DNA of 64,000 bases from NCBI RefSeq assembly GCF_019583405.1, contig NZ_SZUU01000007.1:210722-274721 (forward strand). Direction: 5' to 3'. The notes beneath the pieces were generated by a model. The model did no database searches and was not told the DNA's origin. It saw only the letters and a list, made by a program, of their open reading frames with translations. Made by a program: the position numbers and the translations under genes. This DNA comes from Bacteroides fragilis (GTDB taxonomy: Bacteria > Bacteroidota > Bacteroidia > Bacteroidales > Bacteroidaceae). Positions 1 to 8,541 of the stretch are shown here, piece by piece; position 1 is the first letter of the stretch, and each line of letters begins with the position of its first letter.

Positions 1-330
1 CGCGGTTATGAAAACAGTTCGTTGACACCGTATCGTGGACAAGAAGGATACGCTTATACTCGTATCGGATTTGAATTAAGATATCCGCTAATGCTGGAAA
101 CAAGTACCAATATTTATGCGTTAACATTCTTAGAAGCCGGTAATGCTTGGCATGATGTGAAAAACTTCAATCCGTTCGACCTGAAACGTTCGGCCGGTGT
201 AGGTGTCCGCATCTTCCTTCCGATGATTGGTATGATGGGTATCGACTGGGCATACGGTTTCGACAAAGTACTTGGCGACAAGAGCGCAGGTGGAAGCAGA
301 TTCCACTTCGTATTGGGCCAGGAATTCTAA
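1..330 (+). CDS. bamA: BamA/Omp85 family outer membrane assembly protein, C-terminal end only
   Basis: The reading frame is open from base 1, so the gene starts outside the window and only about 109 C-terminal residues are seen. They read as the last beta strands of an Omp85 barrel: aromatic-rich strands (YTRIGFELRYPL, AGVGVRIFLPMIGMMGIDWAYGF) and a terminal FHFVLGQEF ending in Phe, the usual signal of BamA-type barrels. In Bacteroidetes bamA lies directly before ompH/skp-like genes, as here. Its role would be inserting beta-barrel proteins into the outer membrane. The family call rests on the C-terminus plus context. Confidence 0.85.
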   Translation, partial: RGYENSSLTPYRGQEGYAYTRIGFELRYPLMLETSTNIYALTFLEAGNAWHDVKNFNPFDLKRSAGVGVRIFLPMIGMMGIDWAYGFDKVLGDKSAGGSRFHFVLGQEF

Positions 331-354
331 TTGTTTCACTAAAAACTAAGCGTT

Positions 355-870
355 ATGAAAAAGTCTGTTCTATTTATCATCTTGCTGTTTACCGTAGGTA
401 TGGCAGCTCAAGCACAGAAATTTGCTCTGATCGATATGGAGTATATCCTGAAAAACATCCCAGCTTACGAACGTGCCAACCAACAATTGAGTCAGGCAAC
501 CAAGCAGTGGCAGAGTGAAGTCGAAGTATTAGCGAAAGAAGCACAAACGATGTTTAAAGACTATCAAGCTGCATCGGCTAAACTAACAGCCGCACAAAAG
601 ACTCAGAAAGAGGATGCCATCGTAGAAAAAGAAAAGGCTGCCTCAGAACTGAAACGTAAGTACTTCGGTCCCAAAGGCGAACTTTTCAAGAAAAGAGAAG
701 AGTTGATGAAACCTATCCAGGACGAAATATACAATGCCGTAAAAGCTGTAGCAGAGGAAAACGGTTATGCAGTAGTGGTAGACAGAGCATCTGCTTCAAG
801 CATTATTTTTGCTACCCCCCGCATTGATGTGAGCAATGAAGTACTGGCAAAATTAGGATATTCAAATTAA
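355..870 (+). CDS. OmpH/Skp-family periplasmic chaperone (first copy)
   Basis: 171 residues with a cleavable signal peptide (MKKSVLFIILLFTVGMAAQAQ), the typical KFALIDMEYILKNIPAYERA start of the OmpH/Skp family, a long charged helical middle (about residues 45-115) expected to form the coiled-coil arms, and a C-terminal strand region (YAVVVDRASASSIIFATPRIDVS). Skp-like proteins hold unfolded outer membrane proteins in the periplasm before delivery to BamA. The gene follows bamA by 24 bases and precedes a second paralogue, so the three probably form one envelope-biogenesis operon. Confidence 0.92.
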   Translation: MKKSVLFIILLFTVGMAAQAQKFALIDMEYILKNIPAYERANQQLSQATKQWQSEVEVLAKEAQTMFKDYQAASAKLTAAQKTQKEDAIVEKEKAASELKRKYFGPKGELFKKREELMKPIQDEIYNAVKAVAEENGYAVVVDRASASSIIFATPRIDVSNEVLAKLGYSN

Positions 871-927
871 TTTCATACATTTGCACCCGATAACTTAAAA
901 GTAATCATTCAAATAAATAATAAAACT

Positions 928-1437
928 ATGCTTAAAAAAATTGCACTTTTAATGATGTTGATACTCCCGATGGGCGTATTTGCACAAAATCTTAAATTTG
1001 GTCATATCAATGCAATGGAAATTGTTTCGGCTATGCCGGAATACACCAAAGCACAATCGGAATTGCAGGCATTGAATAAACAACTCGGACAGGACCTTCA
1101 GAGAACTCAGGAAGAATTTAACAAAAAATATCAAGAGTTCATGCAGCAGAAGGACTCCCTTCCTACCGTAATTGCAGAAAGAAGACAAAAAGAACTGGAA
1201 GATATGATGCAGAGACAGGAACAATTCCAGGCGAAAGCTCAGCAGGATATGGAAAAAGCCAACAATGACTTGATGGCCCCGGTATACAAGAAGCTGGACG
1301 ACGCTATCAAAGCAGTAGGTGCAGCAGAAGGTGTTATCTACATTTTCGATATGGCACGTACTCCGATACCTTACGTTAACGAAGCTCAAAGCATTAACCT
1401 GACTCCGAAAGTAAAAACCCAATTGGGTATCAAATAA
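928..1437 (+). CDS. OmpH/Skp-family periplasmic chaperone (second copy)
   Basis: 169 residues with signal peptide (MLKKIALLMMLILPMGVFAQ), the family start LKFGHINAMEIVSAMPEYTKA, a long Gln/Glu/Lys-rich coiled-coil (about residues 40-115) and the conserved end in which an IYIFD strand is followed by TPKVKTQLG. It is a paralogue of the preceding gene, 57 bases downstream on the same strand. Tandem ompH genes are normal in Bacteroides. The predicted role is a trimeric chaperone for outer membrane proteins. It is followed by a long palindromic element before murI. Confidence 0.92.
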   Translation: MLKKIALLMMLILPMGVFAQNLKFGHINAMEIVSAMPEYTKAQSELQALNKQLGQDLQRTQEEFNKKYQEFMQQKDSLPTVIAERRQKELEDMMQRQEQFQAKAQQDMEKANNDLMAPVYKKLDDAIKAVGAAEGVIYIFDMARTPIPYVNEAQSINLTPKVKTQLGIK

Positions 1438-1439
1438 GA

Positions 1440-1526
1440 GTTAAGAGCAATAAGTTACGAGCTACAAGCTACAAGTACCATGCGAAAATGCGCTATGGCT
1501 TGTTACTTGTAGCTCGTAACTTTTTA
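1440..1526. repeat. Long intergenic inverted repeat (GAGCTACAAG type)
   Basis: The arm GTTACGAGCTACAAG (about 1456-1470) is matched by its complement CTTGTAGCTCGTAAC (about 1506-1520). The loop is about 35 bases, and part of the arm (GCTACAAG) is repeated. It fills the ompH-murI gap, so it could end the upstream transcript or stabilise mRNA. The same words recur in the element at 10801-10922. Confidence 0.75.
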
Positions 1527-1540
1527 ACCATATCCCCATT

Positions 1541-2383
1541 ATGAAACAATCTCTTCCATACCAACCTGGTCCTATCGGTGTATTCGACTCCGGATACGGT
1601 GGACTGACCATCCTGAGCAAAATCAGGGAAGCGCTGCCGGAATACGATTACATCTATCTGGGCGACAATGCACGGACTCCTTACGGAACCCGTTCTTTTG
1701 AAATCGTATACGAGTTCACCTTACAGGCTGTCAACAAATTGTTTGAGATGGGCTGTCATCTAGTGATACTTGCTTGCAATACAGCCTCCGCCAAGGCACT
1801 CAGAACTATACAAATGAATGATCTCCCGAATATAGACCCGAACCGGAGGGTGCTGGGAGTCATACGTCCAACTGTAGAGTGCATCGGCAGTATGACTCAA
1901 ACCCGACATGTAGGGATATTGGCTACAGGCGGTACCATCAAATCAGAATCGTATCCACTGGAAGTACGTAAGCTGTTTAAGGATATCAAAGTAAGCGGAG
2001 AAGCTTGCCCTATGTGGGTTCCCTTAGTTGAAAACAACGAAGCCAATGGCGAAGGAGCTGACTTTTTTATCCGTAAATACATCGACAGACTGCTTGCCAA
2101 AGACCGACAGATAGACACCATTATACTGGGATGCACCCATTATCCGATATTATTGCCCAAGATACAAAAGTTCATTCCCCAAGAAGTGAAAATTGTAGCA
2201 CAGGGAGAATATGTGGCCGCCAGCCTGAAAGATTACCTTCACCGTCATCCCGAAATGGACATGAAGTGCACACGCAAAGGTAAATGTCGCTTTTACACTA
2301 CAGAGGCCGAAGACAAATTTATTGAATCAGCTTCCATGTTCCTCAACCAAAACATCACAGTACAACGAATAACTTTAGAATAA
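1541..2383 (+). CDS. murI: Glutamate racemase
   Basis: Interconverts L- and D-glutamate, supplying D-Glu for peptidoglycan. 280 residues, normal length. Visible family motifs: GVFDSGYGGLT near the N-terminus, GDNARTPYG, the first catalytic cysteine in ACNTASAKAL (Cys79) and the second in GCTHYP (Cys197). It acts in the cytoplasm. It lies after the bamA-ompH-ompH set, from which it is separated by a hairpin element, and before a small DUF2007 gene. Confidence 0.97.
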   Translation: MKQSLPYQPGPIGVFDSGYGGLTILSKIREALPEYDYIYLGDNARTPYGTRSFEIVYEFTLQAVNKLFEMGCHLVILACNTASAKALRTIQMNDLPNIDPNRRVLGVIRPTVECIGSMTQTRHVGILATGGTIKSESYPLEVRKLFKDIKVSGEACPMWVPLVENNEANGEGADFFIRKYIDRLLAKDRQIDTIILGCTHYPILLPKIQKFIPQEVKIVAQGEYVAASLKDYLHRHPEMDMKCTRKGKCRFYTTEAEDKFIESASMFLNQNITVQRITLE

Positions 2384-2459
2384 TCTATCGGTAAAACAAC
2401 TTTATCTAAATTCTTTTTGTTATATTTGTAAAAGATAACCACATCATATCCCTACCATT

Positions 2460-2696
2460 ATGAAAGAAGATAAAGACACCCGCGTAGTAGAAGTCTTCAC
2501 CGGTTCGCCTTGGGAAGCAGAGTTCATTAAAGGATTGCTTGAAAGCAATGGAATAGAATCTATATTGAAAGACGGAGGTGCTCTTGCAGCTTTGTCACCC
2601 TACTACATCGGACAGGAAATAGCTGTCCTCGTCAATGAAGACGATTATGAAAATGCAATGGAAATAGTGAGAAACCGGGAAAAGGCAAACGAATAA
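2460..2696 (+). CDS. Small DUF2007-type signal-transducing-like protein
   Basis: 78 residues, cytoplasmic. The pattern VVEVFTGSPWEAEFIKGLLESNGIES, then a glycine and an EIAVLVNEDDYENAMEIV end, is that of the DUF2007 (PF09413) fold, whose exact function is unknown. A TATATTTG -7 element at 2421-2428 places a transcript start shortly before the ATG. It stands between murI and proB on the same strand. Confidence 0.8.
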   Translation: MKEDKDTRVVEVFTGSPWEAEFIKGLLESNGIESILKDGGALAALSPYYIGQEIAVLVNEDDYENAMEIVRNREKANE

Positions 2697-2810
2697 TTCA
2701 CAACTCGATTCCCTCTCTTGCCAACAGACATGCTCCTGCAATATATCCGTATGGGAGAAGTTACATATCGACAAAAATCCATATATTTGTGCTTTCAAAT
2801 CGTTAGCATA

Positions 2811-3893
2811 ATGAAAAAGGAGTTTACACGAATAGCCGTAAAAGTGGGAAGTAACGTACTGACCCGACAGGACGGAACACTGGATGTCACCCGGATGTCT
2901 GCCCTAACCGATCAGATAGCCGCCTTGCATAAAGCCGGAGTAGAGGTGATTCTCATCTCTTCGGGCGCTGTTGCCTCAGGGCGAAGCGAAATACGTACCC
3001 TCAGAAAACTCGACAGCGTAGATCAGCGCCAATTGTTCTCGGCAGTGGGGCAAGCCAAACTCATTAACCGATATTACAAGCTGTTCCGCGATCACAGCAT
3101 CGCTGTGGGACAGGTACTCACCACCAAAGAGAATTTCGGCACACGCCGCCATTACCTCAACCAGAAAAATTGCATGACGGTGATGCTTGAAAACGGTGTC
3201 ATTCCTATCGTCAACGAGAACGACACCATCTCCGTCACCGAACTGATGTTCACAGACAATGACGAACTGTCGGGCCTCATCGCCTCAATGATGAATGCCC
3301 AGGCCCTTATCATCCTGAGCAATATCGACGGCATTTATAATGGTTCCCCTTCCGATCCGACCTCCTCAGTGATACGGGAGATCGGACAGGGAAAAGACCT
3401 GAGCAACTATATTCAGACCAGCAAATCGAGTTTCGGAAGAGGAGGCATGCTGACCAAAACCAACATAGCCCGCAAAGTGGCAGATGAAGGTATTACAGTA
3501 ATTATTGCCAATGGCAAACGCGACAACATCCTCATCGACCTGATGGAGCATCCTGAAGAGACGGTTTGCACCCGTTTTATTCCCGCATCCCAACCCGTAT
3601 CGAGTATCAAGAAATGGATAGCGCACAGCGAAGGTTTCGCCAAGGGAGAGATACATATCAACGAACAGGCTACCGAAGTGTTGAACTCCGACAAGGCAGT
3701 CAGCATTCTTCCCGTCGGAATCACCCGCATTGAAGGAGAATTTGAGAAAGACGACATCGTGCGCATCATAGATTACGGGGGCACTCCGGTAGGTGTAGGC
3801 AAAGTCAACTGTGACTCCATGCAGGCACGGGAGGCCATCGGAAAACATGGGGAAAAAGCAGTAGTCCATTATGACTACCTTTACATTGAATAA
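2811..3893 (+). CDS. proB: Glutamate 5-kinase
   Basis: First step of proline synthesis: phosphorylates L-glutamate with ATP. 360 residues starting MKKEFTRIAVKVGSNVLT. An upstream in-frame ATG at 2718 is rejected because a TATATTTG promoter -7 element (2782-2789) lies between it and 2811. Amino-acid-kinase motifs are seen: VKVGSN, ISSGAVASG, NENDT, FTDNDELS, GTGG-like FGRGGMLTK. The last ~80 residues (KGEIHINEQATEVL onward) form a PUA domain. The proA gene starts 12 bases downstream, so the two are co-transcribed. Confidence 0.96.
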   Translation: MKKEFTRIAVKVGSNVLTRQDGTLDVTRMSALTDQIAALHKAGVEVILISSGAVASGRSEIRTLRKLDSVDQRQLFSAVGQAKLINRYYKLFRDHSIAVGQVLTTKENFGTRRHYLNQKNCMTVMLENGVIPIVNENDTISVTELMFTDNDELSGLIASMMNAQALIILSNIDGIYNGSPSDPTSSVIREIGQGKDLSNYIQTSKSSFGRGGMLTKTNIARKVADEGITVIIANGKRDNILIDLMEHPEETVCTRFIPASQPVSSIKKWIAHSEGFAKGEIHINEQATEVLNSDKAVSILPVGITRIEGEFEKDDIVRIIDYGGTPVGVGKVNCDSMQAREAIGKHGEKAVVHYDYLYIE

Positions 3894-3905
3894 ACGAACT
3901 GCATT

Positions 3906-5153
3906 ATGAACCAGAATGATACTTTTGCTGCCGTACAGGCAGCCAGCCGCCATCTGGCACTATTACCCGACGAACAAATAAACCGGATATTGAACGCCGT
4001 AGCGGATGCTGCTTTGGCACAAACGCCGTATATCCTTTCCGAAAACCGGAAAGACTTGGATCGGATGTCACCCGACAATCCGAAATACGACCGGCTGAAA
4101 CTGACCGAGGAACGGTTGAAAGGGATTTCCTCCGACATACGGAACGTAGCGACACTCCCCTCACCGTTGGGAAGGGTTCTGAAAGAAAGCATTCGACCCA
4201 ACGGAATAAAGTTGACAAAAGTAAGTGTGCCCTTCGGCGTTATCGGTATCATCTACGAAGCACGTCCTAACGTCAGTTTCGATGTCTTTTCACTTTGCCT
4301 GAAAAGTGGTAACGCCTGTATTTTAAAAGGTGGTAGCGATGCCGACTTTTCAAATCGCGCCATCATAGAAGTGATACATAATGTGCTCCGGCTGTTTGAT
4401 GCAGACACCCACACCGTCGAGTTGCTGCCGGCTGACCGCGAAGCGACCAACGCACTTTTGCATGCCGCCGGATATGTAGATCTGCTTATTCCCCGCGGTA
4501 GCAGCAGCCTGATCAACTTTGTGCGGCAGAATGCCACCATACCGGTGATAGAAACAGGTGCAGGCATCTGCCATACATATTTTGACGAATACGGAGACAC
4601 TGCTAAGGGAGCAGCCATCATTCACAATGCCAAAACACGCCGTGTCAGCGTCTGCAACGCACTCGATTGTGTGATCATTCATAAGAGCAGATTATCCGAC
4701 CTGCCTGCGCTATGCGAAAAGCTCAAAGCAAGCAATGTGATTATCTACGCTGATCCGTTGGCTTATCAGGCACTTGAAGGACATTATCCTGCCAAAGGAT
4801 TGAAACCGGCTACACCCGAAAGTTTCGGGACAGAGTTCCTGGACTATAAAATGGCGATCAAGACAGTCTGTAGTTTTGAAGACGCACTCGGACATATTCA
4901 AGAGTACAGTTCCCGCCACAGCGAGAGCATCGTCACTGAAAATCAGGGACGCGCCACCCTTTTTACCCGGATGGTAGATGCAGCATGTGTATATACCAAT
5001 GTATCTACAGCGTTTACCGACGGAGCACAATTTGGACTGGGAGCAGAGATCGGTATCAGCACACAGAAGTTACATGCCCGTGGCCCGATGGGACTGGAAG
5101 AGATCACTTCCTACAAATGGATCATCGAAGGTGACGGACAAACGCGCCGATGA
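3906..5153 (+). CDS. proA: Gamma-glutamyl phosphate reductase
   Basis: Second step of proline synthesis: NADPH-dependent reduction of glutamyl-5-phosphate to the semialdehyde. 415 residues, normal for the family. Aldehyde-dehydrogenase-fold motifs: SVPFGVIGIIYEARPNV, LKGGSDA, LLIPRGSSSLINFV, ETGAGICHTYFDE and the catalytic-cysteine segment RRVSVCNALDC, with GLGAEIGISTQKLHARGPMGLEE at the C-terminus. It directly follows proB and forms the proBA operon. Confidence 0.97.
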   Translation: MNQNDTFAAVQAASRHLALLPDEQINRILNAVADAALAQTPYILSENRKDLDRMSPDNPKYDRLKLTEERLKGISSDIRNVATLPSPLGRVLKESIRPNGIKLTKVSVPFGVIGIIYEARPNVSFDVFSLCLKSGNACILKGGSDADFSNRAIIEVIHNVLRLFDADTHTVELLPADREATNALLHAAGYVDLLIPRGSSSLINFVRQNATIPVIETGAGICHTYFDEYGDTAKGAAIIHNAKTRRVSVCNALDCVIIHKSRLSDLPALCEKLKASNVIIYADPLAYQALEGHYPAKGLKPATPESFGTEFLDYKMAIKTVCSFEDALGHIQEYSSRHSESIVTENQGRATLFTRMVDAACVYTNVSTAFTDGAQFGLGAEIGISTQKLHARGPMGLEEITSYKWIIEGDGQTRR

Positions 5154-5194
5154 TCTTTATTCAAGTGAAATCCGCAAAATAATCGGTTCAAAAC

Positions 5195-5225
5195 TTGACT
5201 TTGCCCCCGGATTATGCTATCTTTG
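5195..5225 (+). promoter_or_regulatory. Bacteroides-type promoter with no coding gene downstream
   Basis: TTGA at 5195-5198 and TATCTTTG at 5218-5225 are separated by 19 bases, fitting the Bacteroides -33/-7 pattern (TTTG, 19-20 bp, TAnnTTTG). The next 70 bases contain two hairpins and a T-tract but no ORF of note. The promoter therefore appears to drive a short non-coding transcript rather than the L,D-transpeptidase gene, which has its own promoter 390 bases further on. Confidence 0.6.
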
Positions 5226-5231
5226 TAAATA

Positions 5232-5301
5232 CAATCATACATTACATTCTATTTAGAATGCGATAAAAGGGAGAGGCCGCTGCCTCCCCCTTTCTTTTTT
5301 T
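5232..5301 (+). ncRNA. Candidate small RNA of about 65-70 nt ending in an intrinsic terminator
   Basis: It starts about 7 bases after the -7 element. Hairpin 1 is a perfect 7-bp stem CATTCTA/TAGAATG (5245-5260). Hairpin 2 is a 9-bp stem with one mismatch, GGGAGAGGC/GCCTCCCCC (5269-5290), followed by TTTCTTTTTTT. Hairpin 2 plus the T-tract is a clear intrinsic terminator. It could alternatively terminate proA transcripts, with the upstream promoter match fortuitous; both could be true. Confidence 0.45.
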
Positions 5302-5324
5302 CAAAGGCTGCATTTCCGAAAGAC

Positions 5325-5405
5325 AGAGCCGGTGTTTCCCCTCAACAGAGCCGGTATTCCGTGCCCGAAGAGCCGGTGTTCCGGTCAAAAGACGGTTGTT
5401 TCGGG
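5325..5405. repeat. Tandem 22-nt repeat, GC-rich, about 3.5 units
   Basis: AGAGCCGGTRTTYC begins at 5325, 5347 and 5369, exactly 22 bases apart. A degenerate fourth unit (GACGGTTGTTTCGG) begins near 5391. The last ~8 bases of each unit vary. The rest of the proA-ldt gap (5154-5643) holds the small-RNA candidate and the ldt promoter; nothing else is recognised. Confidence 0.7.
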
Positions 5406-5585
5406 AGACAAAGGCAGCGTCTTCACTTCATTTCTGCGGTTACATCCGGCATAACTCTCCCTCACAAAATCCGGAAAGTATAAATAGTTTAATCCGACAG
5501 GAGCTCACGTTAAAGAAGTGTAAACTTGCTCTTGACAAAACAAAGGACAAATATGCAAATTATTAATAATACGAAAACAAAACGC

Positions 5586-5617
5586 TTTGCTATTCCTTAT
5601 AAAAAATATTATATTTG
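5586..5617 (+). promoter_or_regulatory. Promoter of the L,D-transpeptidase gene
   Basis: TTTG at 5586-5589 and TATATTTG at 5610-5617 with a 20-base spacer match the Bacteroides consensus. The start codon at 5644 lies 26 bases after the -7 element, which also rules out the earlier in-frame start at 5587. Confidence 0.75.
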
Positions 5618-5643
5618 TAAACGAACCTCTAACCCATCCCATT

Positions 5644-6666
5644 ATGAAGCAAACAGCCCATATATACTTGTTCTCCCTCCTCTTCCTTTTCTGCGCATGC
5701 AACAGAGAAAACAAAACAAATCTACTACAGTCCGAAACGGTTACTGTGGCAGATTCACTGGAAACGGTGCCTTCGGAAGAGAAGCCCAAAATCATCTCTG
5801 CAGAACAGATAGAGATCAAAAAAGATTTGCTCTATGATAAATATACTCTTGAAGACACGTATCCGTACAAAGATACGACCCGCAGTTTCCAGTGGGATAA
5901 GATCAAAGAACGTCTGGCCCTACTCGAAAATATCCAGCAAGAGCCCTCGCAATGGGGCATCTTGCAGAACTATAAGAACCGAAATGGCGAGGCTCCATTA
6001 GTACGCCATTACAAACGAAATGCCTATAAGCGCATTGCCGACACACTGGGCATAGAGCGCTACCAGTCCGTCCCGCTCTATCTGCTCACCGATACGCTTG
6101 TGCCCGAACGTTATGGAGAAGATGGTTCTCTGGTCCGCTTCCTGGCCGATGGAGAGAATTTCGTCAAGATATCCCCCATCTATATTGGCGAAGAGTGGTA
6201 TGTACCCAAGAGATACGTCAAAGTGCTCCCAGATACGACGCACTTCATCAAAGCAATCATGATAGACCGAAGGGACCAAAACATAATGACTCTGGAACAA
6301 ACCGGTGAAACCCAATGGGCCGTACGGAGTATGAACCCCGCCACTACCGGAAGGCATCGCCCTCCGTATGCACAAGAGACGCCATTAGGAATCTTCGTCC
6401 TACAGGAAAAAAAGACACGCATGATATTCCTCAAAGACGGTTCCACCGCCACCGGAGGTTTTGCGCCTTATGCCAGCCGATTCTCAGACGGAGGATACAT
6501 TCACGGAGTCCCGGTAAACGAGCCCCGTAAAGCACTTATAGAGTACAGCCCATCGCTGGGCACCATACCCCGCTCGCACATGTGTGTACGGAATGCAACG
6601 TCACATTCCAAGTTTATTTTCGACTGGGCACCTGTAAATGAGACAATTATTTTTGTTTTGGAATAG
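5644..6666 (+). CDS. Lipoprotein L,D-transpeptidase (YkuD/ErfK family)
   Basis: 340 residues. The N-terminus MKQTAHIYLFSLLFLFCACN has a lipobox with the modified Cys in FLFCAC, so it is probably anchored in the envelope. The C-terminal ~100 residues are a YkuD catalytic domain: PLGIFVLQ, GGYIHGVPVNE (His) and SHMCVRN (catalytic Cys). Such enzymes make 3-3 peptide cross-links in peptidoglycan or attach proteins to it. The start at 5644 is chosen because the promoter ends at 5617. A second L,D-transpeptidase follows with its own promoter. Confidence 0.88.
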   Translation: MKQTAHIYLFSLLFLFCACNRENKTNLLQSETVTVADSLETVPSEEKPKIISAEQIEIKKDLLYDKYTLEDTYPYKDTTRSFQWDKIKERLALLENIQQEPSQWGILQNYKNRNGEAPLVRHYKRNAYKRIADTLGIERYQSVPLYLLTDTLVPERYGEDGSLVRFLADGENFVKISPIYIGEEWYVPKRYVKVLPDTTHFIKAIMIDRRDQNIMTLEQTGETQWAVRSMNPATTGRHRPPYAQETPLGIFVLQEKKTRMIFLKDGSTATGGFAPYASRFSDGGYIHGVPVNEPRKALIEYSPSLGTIPRSHMCVRNATSHSKFIFDWAPVNETIIFVLE

Positions 6667-6705
6667 AAATCCGTATCTTTGCGCCGTTATTTTTCTCAGT
6701 TTCCT

Positions 6706-7434
6706 ATGCAAAAAGTATTTCTATTCCTTCTATTGTTTCTTCTCCCACTGGCAGAAGTACCTAACCATGCACCGAACAGTGAGCCTGTTTCTGTTGCCTC
6801 CACTCCAGAGACAGACGAGATAGATCAGCTGTTCGACGATATGCAACTGGACGGGATTGTCAGCTATACAGCTTTCCGACAGGCAGTGACCGGCTATCAG
6901 AAGATCGAGCAAAAAAGCAAGTCCATCATGACCCTGATCGATTTTTCAAAGCCATCTACCGAAAAGCGCCTTTACGTGCTTGATATGAAAAACAAAAAGT
7001 TGCTATATACTTCCGTCGTATCACACGGCAGAAATAGCGGAGGAAACTATGCAACCTCATTCTCCAACAAAAACGGTTCATACAAAAGTTCACTTGGCTT
7101 TTACCTGACCGAAAACACTTATCAGGGACGCAACGGTTACTCTCTGGTGCTGAACGGGCTGGAAAAGGGAATTAACGACCAAGCCAAACAACGCGCCATC
7201 GTGATGCATGGTGCCGCATATGCCAATCCCAACATCACCGCTTCTGCCGGACGCTTAGGACGAAGCCTCGGATGCCCCGCCTTGCCGCAGGCACTCGCCA
7301 AACCCATTATCGACACAATCAAAAAAGGTAGTGTGCTCTTTATCTACGCCAACAACAAGGACTATCTGGCCAACAGCACCTTCCTGTCTCCACGGCAAAC
7401 GGAGTATCTTTCATGGGCACAGCCTGCCAATTGA
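6706..7434 (+). CDS. Secreted murein L,D-transpeptidase catalytic-domain protein (YkuD_2 type)
   Basis: 242 residues starting MQKVFLFLLLFLLPLAEVPNH, an export signal. The catalytic region reads VMHGAAYANPN ... GRSLGCPALP, the His and Ser-x-Gly-Cys signature of the PF13645-type L,D-transpeptidase family. An earlier in-frame TTG at 6679 lies inside the TATCTTTG -7 element (6674-6681), so 6706 is the start. The neighbouring gene is another L,D-transpeptidase of a different subfamily. Confidence 0.85.
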   Translation: MQKVFLFLLLFLLPLAEVPNHAPNSEPVSVASTPETDEIDQLFDDMQLDGIVSYTAFRQAVTGYQKIEQKSKSIMTLIDFSKPSTEKRLYVLDMKNKKLLYTSVVSHGRNSGGNYATSFSNKNGSYKSSLGFYLTENTYQGRNGYSLVLNGLEKGINDQAKQRAIVMHGAAYANPNITASAGRLGRSLGCPALPQALAKPIIDTIKKGSVLFIYANNKDYLANSTFLSPRQTEYLSWAQPAN

Positions 7435-7486
7435 AAATTTTATCATACCTTTGCGGAAAGGTATATTATTCTAAACAAAGACAATT

Positions 7487-8440
7487 ATGAAGAAATTTAC
7501 TTGCGTACAAGACATCGGCGACCTGAAATCAGCCCTTGCCGAATCATTCGAGATCAAGAAAGACCGGTTCAAATATGTGGAACTGGGACGTAATAAAACT
7601 CTGTTGATGATCTTCTTTAATTCCAGCCTCCGCACCCGTCTCAGCACCCAGAAAGCTGCTCTCAACCTGGGTATGAACGTAATTGTACTGGACATCAATC
7701 AAGGGGCCTGGAAACTGGAAACCGAGCGTGGCGTCATCATGGACGGTGACAAACCTGAACATCTGCTGGAAGCCATTCCGGTGATGGGATGTTATTGTGA
7801 CATCATCGGTGTACGTTCGTTTGCCCGCTTCGAAAACCGCGAGTACGACTATAATGAAGTTATCATCAATCAGTTCATACAACATTCCGGATGTCCGGTA
7901 TTCTCCATGGAGGCGGCTACCCGTCATCCGTTGCAGAGCTTTGCCGACCTGATCACCATCGAAGAATACAAAAAGACAGCCCGCCCTAAAGTAGTGATGA
8001 CCTGGGCTCCCCATCCGCGGCCATTGCCACAGGCAGTGCCCAACTCGTTTGCCGAATGGATGAATGCCACAGATTATGAGTTTGTCATCACCCATCCCGA
8101 AGGTTACGAACTCGATCCGGAGTTTGTAGGAAACGCACGGGTAGAATATGATCAGATGAAAGCTTTCGAAGGAGCCGACTTTATATATGCCAAGAACTGG
8201 GCAGCTTATACAGGCGATAACTACGGACAGATTTTGAGTACAGACCGTAACTGGACCGTAGGCGACCGTCAGATGGCCGTCACTAACAATGCCTACTTCA
8301 TGCACTGCCTCCCTGTAAGACGGAATATGATTGTGACGGACGACGTTATCGAGAGCCCGCAATCTATTGTCATCCCGGAAGCTGCAAACCGTGAAATCTC
8401 GGCGACAGTGGTACTGAAAAGACTGCTGGATAATCTATAA
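7487..8440 (+). CDS. argF': N-succinylornithine carbamoyltransferase (ArgF')
   Basis: Transfers a carbamoyl group to N-succinyl-L-ornithine in the arginine pathway variant of Bacteroides. 317 residues. Carbamoyl-phosphate motif in SSLRTRLS (about residues 46-53), HPLQSFADL, and the late HCLPVRR motif. Residue 90 is Pro (GDKPEH), the residue known to favour succinylornithine over acetylornithine (Glu at the equivalent site in the Xanthomonas enzyme). A TACCTTTG -7 element lies at 7446-7453. No other arginine gene is in the window. Confidence 0.93.
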   Translation: MKKFTCVQDIGDLKSALAESFEIKKDRFKYVELGRNKTLLMIFFNSSLRTRLSTQKAALNLGMNVIVLDINQGAWKLETERGVIMDGDKPEHLLEAIPVMGCYCDIIGVRSFARFENREYDYNEVIINQFIQHSGCPVFSMEAATRHPLQSFADLITIEEYKKTARPKVVMTWAPHPRPLPQAVPNSFAEWMNATDYEFVITHPEGYELDPEFVGNARVEYDQMKAFEGADFIYAKNWAAYTGDNYGQILSTDRNWTVGDRQMAVTNNAYFMHCLPVRRNMIVTDDVIESPQSIVIPEAANREISATVVLKRLLDNL

Positions 8441-8450
8441 TAACAATTTT

Positions 8451-8538
8451 TGAACGATCAATGATAAATGATCAACGATGAACGATAATAATGCGTAGCC
8501 TGTTCACCGTTGATCATTCATTGTTCAATAATCGTTCA
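8451..8538. repeat. Long intergenic inverted repeat (ATGATCAACG type)
   Basis: Arms 8451-8487 and about 8501-8538 are imperfect reverse complements (TGAACGAT ... ATGATCAACG against CGTTGATCAT ... ATCGTTCA), with a short loop around ATGCGTAGCC. It lies between convergent argF' and the rhodanese gene, so it may act as a bidirectional terminator. Confidence 0.7.
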
Positions 8539-8541
8539 TCC

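Noticed and set aside
5526..5837. 103-codon frame on the + strand over the start of the lipoprotein L,D-transpeptidase
   Set aside because: It spans that gene's promoter and lies out of frame with its lipobox; there is no sign of selection for it.
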